From Kineosporia sp. R_H_3 (GTDB lineage: Bacteria > Actinomycetota > Actinomycetes > Actinomycetales > Kineosporiaceae), in assembly GCF_002198675.1 (NCBI RefSeq), contig NZ_MWLL01000125.1, forward strand, positions 1 to 42,532: DNA of 42,532 nucleotides, written 5' to 3'. Position 1 is the first letter of the stretch. Each line of letters starts with the position of its first letter. Positions 36,128-42,532 of the stretch are shown here, in pieces. The translations under genes were made by a program, and so were the position numbers. Under the pieces are notes generated by a model, which saw nothing but the letters and a program-made list of their open reading frames with translations, did no database searches and was not told the origin of the DNA.

Positions 36128-38083
36128 ATGCCCGTCGAGTCCGTCTTCGACCGGCTCGAGCTGCTCCTGCCGCTCGTGAGCAAGCCGATCCAGTACGTCG
36201 GCGGTGAGCTGAACAGCCAGGTCAAGGACTGGGACGTCGCCGGTGACGCGACCGTCCGCTGGGCCCTCATGTACCCGGACGCGTACGAGGTCGGGCTGCC
36301 CAACCAGGGCGTCATGATCCTGTACGAGGTCCTCAACGAGCGGCCCGACGCCCTCGCCGAACGGACGTACGCGGTGTGGCCGGACATGGAGAAGCTCATG
36401 CGGGAGAACGCCGTCCCGCAGTTCACCGTCGACGGGCACCGCCCCGTCGGCGCGTTCGACGTCCTCGGGATGTCGTTCTCCACCGAGCTCGGCTACACGA
36501 ACATGCTCACGGCGCTCGACCTGGCCGGCATCCCGCTGCTCGCGAAGGACCGCGACGAGTCGCACCCGATCGTCCTGGCCGGCGGGCACGCGGCGTTCAA
36601 CCCCGAGCCGATCGCGGACTTCCTCGACGCGGCGGTCGTCGGGGACGGCGAGCAGGCCGTCCTCACGATGACCGACGTCATCACCGCGTGGAAGCGCGAG
36701 GGCCGCCCGGGCGGGCGCGAGGAGCTGCTCCTGCGGCTGGCGAACACCGGCGGCATCTACGTGCCGCGGTTCTACGACGTCGACTACCTGCCCGACGGCC
36801 GGATCCAGCGGGTCGCGCCGAACCGGCCTGGCGTGCCGTACCGGGTGCACAAGCACACCGTCATGGACCTCGACGAGTGGCCGTACCCGAAGCAGCCGCT
36901 CGTGCCGCTCGCCGAGAGCGTCCACGAGCGGATGAGCGTCGAGATCTTCCGCGGCTGCACCCGCGGCTGCCGGTTCTGCCAGGCCGGGATGATCACCCGA
37001 CCGGTCCGTGAGCGGTCCCTGCAGGGGATCGGGCAGATGGTCGAGAAGGGCCTGGCCGCAACGGGTTTCGAGGAGGTCGGGCTGCTCAGCCTGTCGAGCG
37101 CCGACCACTCCGAGATCGGCGACCTCGCCAAGCAGCTCGCCGACCGCTACGAGGGCACGAACACCGGCCTCTCGCTGCCGAGCACCCGGGTCGACGCGTT
37201 CAACATCGACCTCGCGAACGAGCTGTCCCGCAACGGACGCCGCTCCGGTCTCACGTTCGCCCCCGAGGGCGGCAGCGAGCGGATCCGCAAGGTCATCAAC
37301 AAGATGGTCACCGAGGACGACCTCGTCCGGACCGTCTCCGCGGCCTACGGCAACGGCTGGCGCCAGGTGAAGCTCTACTTCATGTGCGGCCTGCCGACCG
37401 AGACCGACGAGGACGTCCTGCAGATCGCCGAGCTCGCCAAGCGGGTCATCGCGACCGGGCGTGAGGTCTCCGGCAGCCGGGACATCCGCTGCACCGTGAG
37501 CATCGGCGGCTTCGTGCCGAAGCCGCACACCCCGTTCCAGTGGGCCGCCCAGGAGCACCACGAGGTCGTCGACGCCCGGCTCGCCAAGCTGCGCGACGCG
37601 ATCCGCTCGGACCGCCAGTACGCCAAGGCGATCGGCTTCCGGTACCACGACGGCAAGCCGGGGGCGATCGAGGGCCTGCTCTCGCGCGGCGACCGGCGCG
37701 TCGGCAAGGTCATCCGCGCGGTGTGGGAGGACGGCGGCCGGTTCGACGGCTGGAGCGAGCACTTCTCCTACGAGCGCTGGGAGCGCTGCGCCCAGATGGC
37801 GCTCGCCGACGAGCCGGTCGACCTCGGCTGGTACACCACGCGCGAGCGCGAGTTCACCGAGGTGCTCCCGTGGGACCACATCGACTCGGGCCTCGACAAG
37901 GACTGGCTCTGGGAGGACTGGCAGGACGCCGTCACCGGTGTCGAGGTCGAGGACTGCCGCTGGACGCCGTGCTTCGACTGCGGGGTCTGCCCGCAGATGG
38001 GCACGGAGATCCAGATCGGCCCGACCGGCCGCCAGCTGCTCCCGCTCAGCGTCGCCCCGCCGACCGGCGTCCCGGTGGCCTGA
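36128..38083 (+). CDS. B12-binding-domain radical SAM protein (TIGR03960 type)
   Basis: 651 aa. The N-terminal third is a cobalamin-binding-like domain (YPDAYEVGLPNQGVMILYEVLN ... GGHAAFNPEPIADF). The radical SAM core carries C-x3-C-x2-C as GCTRGCRFCQAG near residues 277-284, which binds the [4Fe-4S] cluster and SAM. A C-terminal cysteine-containing segment (CFDCGVCPQMG) may hold another cluster. The substrate is unknown; the family nearly always travels with a DUF2344 (TIGR03936) protein, found here at 41369. The ATG at 36128 begins the family's N-terminus, with GGAAGGG about 12 bases upstream. Confidence 0.95.
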   Translation: MPVESVFDRLELLLPLVSKPIQYVGGELNSQVKDWDVAGDATVRWALMYPDAYEVGLPNQGVMILYEVLNERPDALAERTYAVWPDMEKLMRENAVPQFTVDGHRPVGAFDVLGMSFSTELGYTNMLTALDLAGIPLLAKDRDESHPIVLAGGHAAFNPEPIADFLDAAVVGDGEQAVLTMTDVITAWKREGRPGGREELLLRLANTGGIYVPRFYDVDYLPDGRIQRVAPNRPGVPYRVHKHTVMDLDEWPYPKQPLVPLAESVHERMSVEIFRGCTRGCRFCQAGMITRPVRERSLQGIGQMVEKGLAATGFEEVGLLSLSSADHSEIGDLAKQLADRYEGTNTGLSLPSTRVDAFNIDLANELSRNGRRSGLTFAPEGGSERIRKVINKMVTEDDLVRTVSAAYGNGWRQVKLYFMCGLPTETDEDVLQIAELAKRVIATGREVSGSRDIRCTVSIGGFVPKPHTPFQWAAQEHHEVVDARLAKLRDAIRSDRQYAKAIGFRYHDGKPGAIEGLLSRGDRRVGKVIRAVWEDGGRFDGWSEHFSYERWERCAQMALADEPVDLGWYTTREREFTEVLPWDHIDSGLDKDWLWEDWQDAVTGVEVEDCRWTPCFDCGVCPQMGTEIQIGPTGRQLLPLSVAPPTGVPVA

Positions 38084-38097
38084 CCGGACGGCTGACC

Positions 38098-38137
38098 GGC
38101 TGACCGGACGGCAGCGCGTCCGGCTGTCCGGTCAGCC
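38098..38137. terminator. Bidirectional terminator
   Basis: Perfect 12-bp stem GGCTGACCGGAC / GTCCGGTCAGCC with a 16-nt loop, between the radical SAM stop (38083) and the convergent gene's stop (38146). CTGACCGG is repeated three times in the approach. Confidence 0.8.
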
Positions 38138-38145
38138 GACAGGGG

Positions 38146-39453
38146 TCAGCGCAGCGGCTCGACGTCCGCGACGACGATGGCGACCGGGCTGGCGTCCGAC
38201 GGGAGCCTCGCGGTCCACGTCGTCCCCTCCCGGTCGGCGCAGATCGTCGTGCCGGCGGCCGCGCTGAGGCAGTTGAGGTTGAGGACGCGCGGGTCGCCGA
38301 TCCGGATGACGACCGGGTCGGCGCTCTCGGACGACGCCCGGCTGGTGAACGACGGGACGCCGATGGTCCGGCGGATCGAGCCCGCCCCGTTGAGGTTCAC
38401 GAACGTCCCGGACACCCGGTAGCGCAGGACGACCCGGGTGACCTGCTGGCCGGCGGGCGGGATGGCGAACCAGCCCCCGGCCTCCTGCCGAGGCCGGACG
38501 GCGCGGTCGTCGAGCTCGACCTGGAGGTCCTCGACGACGGGCTTGAAGCCGGTCAGCGTCGTGCCCCAGGAGGCGACGTCCGGCAGCACCAGGGAGACGC
38601 TCGGGCGGGCGGCCGAGAAGACGGCCCGCTCGTAGACGTCGATGTGCTGGAGGTCGCGGTCGATCGCGACGGTGACGTCGGTGCCGGGCGCGTCGATGCC
38701 GGGGCCGGTCGACGGGATGCCGGGCGGGACGAGGACCGGACCGTCGCGCCACGGCATCGGGGTCGTGGACACCGCGGGCGCGGGTGCCGACGAGGGGGCC
38801 GGCGGGACGGGCGCGGACGACGTCGCCACCGGCGCGGAGGATCCCGTCGCCGAGGGGCTCGGGGCCTGTGCGGACGCGGTCGGCGACGGGTCGGCGACGA
38901 CCGCTCCGCCGCCCCCGCGGGTCAGGAGGAACGTGCCGGCGAGCGCCACGACGGCGAGCGCCGCGACGAGCAGCAGCAGGCCGCGACGGCGTCGCCCGCC
39001 GGTCGCCGGCGGCTCGTCGGCCGGCCGGTTCGGGGGAGTGGTGTCGTCGAGCGTGCGGCGCAGGGCGTCGAGCGCCTCCCGGAGCTCGTTGGTCTGCGCC
39101 TCCTTGTCGGCCAGCGACCGGCGCAGCTCGGCGGTGCCCTCCGACGAGGACGCGTTGCGCTGCCGGATCGCGGCGAGCGAGAGCCCGAAGGACGGGGTGC
39201 GGGCCGAGGACGGCCGGGGGAGCCGGGAGCGGCGGCCCGTCGGCTCGGCCTCGGCGACCTCGGCCGCGGACGGGGGCACGGTCTCGGGGACCGGCTGCGG
39301 CGCCGTCACGGGGACGGCGGGGCCGCCCGTCGCGGTCAGGTCGTGCGCCTCGGCCGTCGCGGCGGCGTCGACCGCCCCGGCCTCGGCGGGGGTGGCCCCC
39401 GTCGGGCTGGTGACGGTGTCGGCGGCGCGCTGAGCGCCGTCGCGGTGTGCCAT
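38146..39453 (-). CDS. Hypothetical single-pass membrane protein with extracytoplasmic domain
   Basis: 435 aa. An Ala/Pro-rich cytoplasmic part ends in a coiled coil (AELRRSLADKEAQTNELREA, about 105-140). An Arg cluster and one transmembrane helix (LLLLVAALAVVALAGTFLLT, about 158-178) follow. A Pro/Ala/Ser/Thr linker of ~60 residues leads to a ~200-residue beta-rich outer domain with two Cys (LNCLSAAAGTTICAD) that could form a disulfide. The outer domain resembles carbohydrate-binding beta-sandwiches only in general look, and I do not recognise it. ATG at 39453 follows AGGAGG. It separates the radical SAM gene from its usual DUF2344 partner, together with the sortase pair. Confidence 0.7.
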   Translation of the reverse strand: MAHRDGAQRAADTVTSPTGATPAEAGAVDAAATAEAHDLTATGGPAVPVTAPQPVPETVPPSAAEVAEAEPTGRRSRLPRPSSARTPSFGLSLAAIRQRNASSSEGTAELRRSLADKEAQTNELREALDALRRTLDDTTPPNRPADEPPATGGRRRRGLLLLVAALAVVALAGTFLLTRGGGGAVVADPSPTASAQAPSPSATGSSAPVATSSAPVPPAPSSAPAPAVSTTPMPWRDGPVLVPPGIPSTGPGIDAPGTDVTVAIDRDLQHIDVYERAVFSAARPSVSLVLPDVASWGTTLTGFKPVVEDLQVELDDRAVRPRQEAGGWFAIPPAGQQVTRVVLRYRVSGTFVNLNGAGSIRRTIGVPSFTSRASSESADPVVIRIGDPRVLNLNCLSAAAGTTICADREGTTWTARLPSDASPVAIVVADVEPLR

Positions 39454-39734
39454 CGATCATCCTCCTGGCCCGGCGATGACCCAGCTCGTGCAGATCGGAG
39501 CTGACTGCTTCCCCGTGGTCCGAATAGCTCTTCTCGTGCTCAGGACCTGTCCCCGTGCGGCCCTCGATTCCGCTCGCGCGTACAGGTTAACCCCAGAAGT
39601 GTCACGCACCGTGTGATCGACGCAATCCCTCCCGCACGGTCGCGACACGACTGACTACGCTGCGCACTTCCGACCACGTTCGGGGGCTCCGAGCACTAGG
39701 GTTCGTGACGATCAGTGCTGAAGCGGAGGGTGTC
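39454..39734. other. Divergent intergenic region
   Basis: 281 bases between the membrane protein (minus) and the DUF4397 gene (plus). It contains a quasi-palindrome TCACGCACCGTGTGA (39602-39616) and TAGGGT (39697-39702), a possible -10 for the DUF4397 gene. No ORF. Confidence 0.35.
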
Positions 39735-40607
39735 ATGTCGGGCGGTTGGGTACGGCGGTTGCTGGCAGTCGTCGCAGTGGCGCTCATGGCGTCCGGTGCG
39801 ACGATGGCGGCGGCGTCGACCGCGCGCGCGGCGGGGTCCACGGGCACGGTCTACGTCGTCCACGCGGTCGTCGAGGAGACCGTCGACATCTTCGTCGACG
39901 GCGAGAACGTCTGCCCCGACGCCGCCCCCAAGACGGTGGTCGGCCCGCTGAAGCTCGAGGCCGGCTCGCACGAGCTCCAGGTCAAGCAGGACGGCAAGAC
40001 GCTGCTCACCACGAAGTTCACGGTCAAGGCCGGTGGGAGCACCGACGTCGTCGTCCACCCGAACGCCGACACGTCCGGCACGCTCGCGGCGACGGTCTTC
40101 CCGAACAACGTGAAGCCGATCGGTCGCGGCAAGGCCCGGATCGTCGTCACGCACGTCGCGCTCGCACCGCCGGCCGACATCCGGATCGACGGCAAGGCCG
40201 CCTTCCGGAACGTCGCGAGCGGCGAGTCGCTGTGGCTCGACGTCCCGGCGAAGACGTACAAGGTCGACATCGTCCCCACGACCGGCGGCCCCGCGATCCT
40301 GGAGCCCGTGTCGCTCTCGCTCCCCGCGGGCAAGCTGACCCGCGTCTTCGCCATCGGCGACCCGGCCAAGGGCACGATGGACGCGGTCGTCCAGAAGCTC
40401 GACCTCTCGGTCGTCGGCGCCGCGGCACCCACGAGCGTCCAGACCGGCACCGGCGGCCAGGCCGCCGGCCTGTTCGCCGACCAGGGCCTGCTGTCGCCCA
40501 CCGGCTCGGCGGTCGTCGCGCTGGTCGGCATGGTGCTGCTCGCGGCGTCCCGCGTCGGCCGCGGCCGGGCGGCCGAGGCCGGCATGGGGAGCCGGCACGC
40601 CCGCTGA
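39735..40607 (+). CDS. DUF4397 surface protein, likely sortase substrate
   Basis: 290 aa. A signal peptide (about 1-33: WVRRLLAVVAVALMASGATM ... TARAA) precedes two tandem DUF4397 beta-sandwich units (about 36-235: VYVVHAVVEETVDIFVDGENV and IVVTHVALAPPADIRIDGKAA). The C-terminus has a cell-wall-sorting layout: LSPTG, a hydrophobic helix (SAVVALVGMVLLAAS) and a basic tail (RVGRGR). The pentapeptide is not a standard LPxTG, but the sortase gene 12 bases downstream makes this protein its probable substrate. GGAGGG lies about five bases before the ATG. Confidence 0.88.
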   Translation: MSGGWVRRLLAVVAVALMASGATMAAASTARAAGSTGTVYVVHAVVEETVDIFVDGENVCPDAAPKTVVGPLKLEAGSHELQVKQDGKTLLTTKFTVKAGGSTDVVVHPNADTSGTLAATVFPNNVKPIGRGKARIVVTHVALAPPADIRIDGKAAFRNVASGESLWLDVPAKTYKVDIVPTTGGPAILEPVSLSLPAGKLTRVFAIGDPAKGTMDAVVQKLDLSVVGAAAPTSVQTGTGGQAAGLFADQGLLSPTGSAVVALVGMVLLAASRVGRGRAAEAGMGSRHAR

Positions 40608-40619
40608 GCCGGGTCGACC

Positions 40620-41318
40620 GTGACCGGCACGTCCCGCGCCCTCCTCGCCGTCGGCGGGTACGGCGTCACGCTGCTCGCGACCGGCGCAGCGGTCCTGCTC
40701 GCGCCCGCAGGCGCCCCGGCGGCCGACAGCGGCGTGGCCCTGCCGACCCGCACCGTGAGCGCCGCCCCGGTCGTCGCACCGTCCGTCGGGCCGTCGTCCA
40801 CGCTCGTACCCGCGCCGTCCGCGTCCGGGCCGGTGCCCGAGGCCTCCCAGGGCCGTGACGCCGCCGCCCGGGCCGCCTTCCGCCCGACCGGCCTCGCGCT
40901 GTGGAGCGGCCGCGGCGCCCCCGTCGTCCCGGCGGGCGTGCGCAGCGACGGCTCGCTCGTCGTCCCGGACGACCCGGCCGTCGTCGGCTGGTGGACCGGT
41001 GGTGCGCAGGCGGGGGAGGCCTTCGGCCACGTCGTCATCGCGGGCCACATCGACGACGCCCGCCTCGGCATCGGGATCCTCGCCGAGCTGACCCGGGCGA
41101 AGAAGGACCAGGTCGTCACGCTGACGGACGGCGGCCAGAAGGTCCGCTACCGGGTCGTCTCCACGCGGCAGATCAAGAAGGCCGACCTCGCGAAGGACCC
41201 GACGATCTTCGCCCAGGACGCCCAGCACCGGCTCGTCCTCATCACCTGCGGCGGCCGCTTCGACCCCGTCGCCCACCGCTACGACGACAACCTCGTCGTC
41301 GAGGCGGTCCCGGTCTGA
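40620..41318 (+). CDS. Class F-type sortase
   Basis: 232 aa. An N-terminal membrane anchor/signal (about 7-30) and a Ser/Pro linker precede the sortase domain (about 90-232). Catalytic His143 (VIAGHID), Cys210 (LITCGG) and Arg220 (AHRYDDN) are all present. The compact domain and the single-gene pairing with a DUF4397 protein fit actinobacterial class F (or E/F) sortases. It should cleave a sorting signal and join the protein to the cell wall. It starts with GTG at 40620, in an operon with the gene upstream. Confidence 0.92.
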   Translation: MTGTSRALLAVGGYGVTLLATGAAVLLAPAGAPAADSGVALPTRTVSAAPVVAPSVGPSSTLVPAPSASGPVPEASQGRDAAARAAFRPTGLALWSGRGAPVVPAGVRSDGSLVVPDDPAVVGWWTGGAQAGEAFGHVVIAGHIDDARLGIGILAELTRAKKDQVVTLTDGGQKVRYRVVSTRQIKKADLAKDPTIFAQDAQHRLVLITCGGRFDPVAHRYDDNLVVEAVPV

Positions 41319-41354
41319 CCCCGGCCCGGGGCACGGGCCGCTCCTGCCCGCCCC

Positions 41355-41360
41355 TAGGCT
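41355..41360 (+). promoter_or_regulatory. Candidate leaderless -10 of the DUF2344 gene
   Basis: TAGGCT, eight bases before the GTG at 41369, with no Shine-Dalgarno. Confidence 0.4.
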
Positions 41361-41368
41361 GACCTCTC

Positions 41369-42151
41369 GTGGCTCGAACCCCTGACGGACCGCCGCCGCC
41401 CCCCGTGGTGCAGCGGCTGCGGCTGCGCTTCACCAAGCGCGGCCGGCTGCGGTTCACCAGCCACCGGGACTTCCAGCGCGCGCTCGAGCGGGCCGTCCGC
41501 CGGGCCGGTGTCCCGGTGGCGTACTCGGCCGGCTTCAACCCGCACCCGAAGATCTCCTACGCGGGAGCGGCCCCGACCGGGGCGGCGAGCGAGGCCGAGT
41601 ACCTCGAGATCGCACTGAGCACGAAGGTCGAGCCGGACGCCCTGCGCGCCGCGCTCGACGAGGCGCTGCCCACCGGCCTGGACGTCGTCGAGGTCGTCGA
41701 GACCGCCGGCGGGGCGCTCGCCGACCGGCTCGTCGCCTCGGAGTGGATCGTCGAGCTGCCCGGGGTGACCCCCGAGGAGGCCGCCGGGGCGGTCGTCACG
41801 TTCCTCGCGGCCGACCGCGTGGAGGTGACGAGGCTCACGAAGAACGGCAACCGGACCTTCGACGCACGCGGCGCGGTGGTCCGGCTGGGGGTCGTCGACA
41901 CGCTGCCGGACCTGCTCGTGCGCGCCGGGGCTCAAGTCCCCCCACCCCCCTGTGCGATACTCAACCTGGTTGTACGGCACACCACACCTGCCGTTCGACC
42001 CGACGACGTCCTCGCCGCCCTCCGGTCGCAGGCCCTCCTCGCGCCGCCGTCTCCGCCTCGGATGACGCGGCTGGCGCAGGGGCCGCTCGACGAGGCGGAC
42101 GGCACGGTGGCCGATCCTCTGACCGCCGACAGGAACGCCGCCGGCGCCTGA
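41369..42151 (+). CDS. DUF2344 (TIGR03936) family protein
   Basis: 260 aa. It has the signature RLRLRFTKRGRLRFTSHRDFQRALERAVRRAGVPVAYSAGFNPHPKISYA at residues about 16-65, and the family's LDVVEVVE segment. It partners the TIGR03960 radical SAM protein in most actinobacteria; the joint function is unproven, with tRNA/rRNA modification and cofactor roles suggested for relatives. Here the partner gene (36128-38083) is separated by three genes. It starts with GTG at 41369, probably leaderless. It is followed by an RNase E-like N-terminus, the typical next gene. Confidence 0.92.
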   Translation: MARTPDGPPPPPVVQRLRLRFTKRGRLRFTSHRDFQRALERAVRRAGVPVAYSAGFNPHPKISYAGAAPTGAASEAEYLEIALSTKVEPDALRAALDEALPTGLDVVEVVETAGGALADRLVASEWIVELPGVTPEEAAGAVVTFLAADRVEVTRLTKNGNRTFDARGAVVRLGVVDTLPDLLVRAGAQVPPPPCAILNLVVRHTTPAVRPDDVLAALRSQALLAPPSPPRMTRLAQGPLDEADGTVADPLTADRNAAGA

Positions 42152-42197
42152 ACCGAGCCGCGCCGCACTGACGCCAGCGCGATCGACACGGCGAATA

Positions 42198-42216
42198 CGT
42201 GACGACTTCCGTCACG
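42198..42216 (+). repeat. Short hairpin upstream of the RNase E-like ORF
   Basis: CGTGACG-ACTTC-CGTCACG, seven perfect pairs with a 5-nt loop; another CGTGACG follows near 42226. Possibly part of a leader structure. Confidence 0.35.
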
Positions 42217-42302
42217 CCGAGCCCGGCGTGACGAACCAGACGACCGCCCCGTGCGGTGCCGAGGGGTGTGGCTCTGCACCCGGGGCCGAACGGGAGCACC
42301 CC

Positions 42303-42515
42303 GTGTCGCTCGACGACGAGCCCACCGGCACCACCGAGACGTCCGGCACCGACACCGCGTCGGAGACCGCGACCACCCCTGCCCCGGCGACGAGGACCCG
42401 CCGCCGCGCGGCGTCCCGGCCCGCGGGGCCGCCCGCGGCCCCCGAGGGCGAGGAGACCCCCGCCGCCGAGGCCCCTGCGGAGGAGAAGCCCGTCATCGAG
42501 CCGTCCGGCACGTAG
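42303..42515 (+). CDS. RNase E/G-like N-terminal fragment that ends in a stop
   Basis: 70 aa from the GTG at 42303 (GGGAG upstream; an in-frame GTG at 42228 is an alternative). The protein is Thr/Ala/Glu-rich and contains RTRRRAASRPAGPP, very like the disordered N-terminus of actinobacterial ribonuclease E/G, the gene normally found behind DUF2344. The frame meets TAG at 42513-42515, only 17 bases before the window ends. Either the RNase E start is downstream or in another frame, or the gene carries a frameshift or nonsense change. Not decidable from this window. Confidence 0.45.
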   Translation: MSLDDEPTGTTETSGTDTASETATTPAPATRTRRRAASRPAGPPAAPEGEETPAAEAPAEEKPVIEPSGT

Positions 42516-42532
42516 ACGAGGTAGCGGCCGGG

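Overview
The window is chromosomal DNA from a very high-G+C actinobacterium. Three things show this: codon third positions are almost all G or C, GTG starts are common, and the marker gene sets are actinobacterial. These sets are tig-clpP1-clpP2-clpX, folC-DUF4233-(ndk), a translational T-box in front of a long-type ileS, SigE-family sigma factors, and the radical SAM/DUF2344 pair in front of what looks like the start of RNase E. The genus cannot be fixed from sequence alone; something near Micrococcales or Kineosporiales would fit. I see no insertion sequence, prophage or CRISPR array.

Layout. 1-5.6 kb: a DUF4142 secreted protein (minus strand), then a membrane redox pair (ferric-reductase-like haem domain fused to a [3Fe-4S] ferredoxin, translationally coupled to a flavin ferredoxin-reductase). 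After a terminator come an atypical response regulator and a sigma-region-4/zinc-anti-sigma/membrane fusion protein. 5.6-9.8 kb: small accessory enzymes (P-loop kinase, DUF1697, HIT, aminoglycoside-phosphotransferase-like, VOC), tRNA-Gly and tRNA-Pro, and a tandem array of long perfect hairpins at the 3' side of tRNA-Gly. 9.8-18.4 kb: protein quality control and translation (tig, clpP1, clpP2, clpX, valS), with well-formed terminators and a probable ClgR operator. 18.4-22 kb: a sigma factor with an apparently frameshifted anti-sigma partner, then VOC, AraC and MFS genes on the minus strand. 22-29.3 kb: T-box-ileS-folC-DUF4233, an inserted minus-strand pair (a small protein and a degenerate GGDEF membrane protein), and ndk. 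29.3-35.7 kb: MarR with a divergent MMPL exporter, a second ndk coupled to zwf, and a divergent AraC/DUF1772 pair. 35.7-36.1 kb: an intergenic region made of nested inverted repeats. 36.1-42.5 kb: the B12-binding radical SAM protein, a membrane-anchored secreted-domain protein, a DUF4397 surface protein with its own class F-type sortase, DUF2344, and a short RNase E-like N-terminus that meets a stop codon.

How the genes fit together: most of the window is housekeeping (chaperone/protease, two aminoacyl-tRNA synthetases, folate, nucleotide and pentose-phosphate metabolism) with small regulatory or membrane modules between. Several genes have a TAnnnT -10 hexamer 6-8 nt from the start codon, which suggests leaderless mRNAs. 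Three housekeeping transcription units share a TTCGGA-18-TAnnAT promoter. The most interesting unexplained structures are the tRNA-Gly hairpin array (8761-9028), the nested inverted repeats (35766-35954), the quadruple ATCGATGC palindrome (7791-7864) and the sigma4/anti-sigma fusion (4319-5629).
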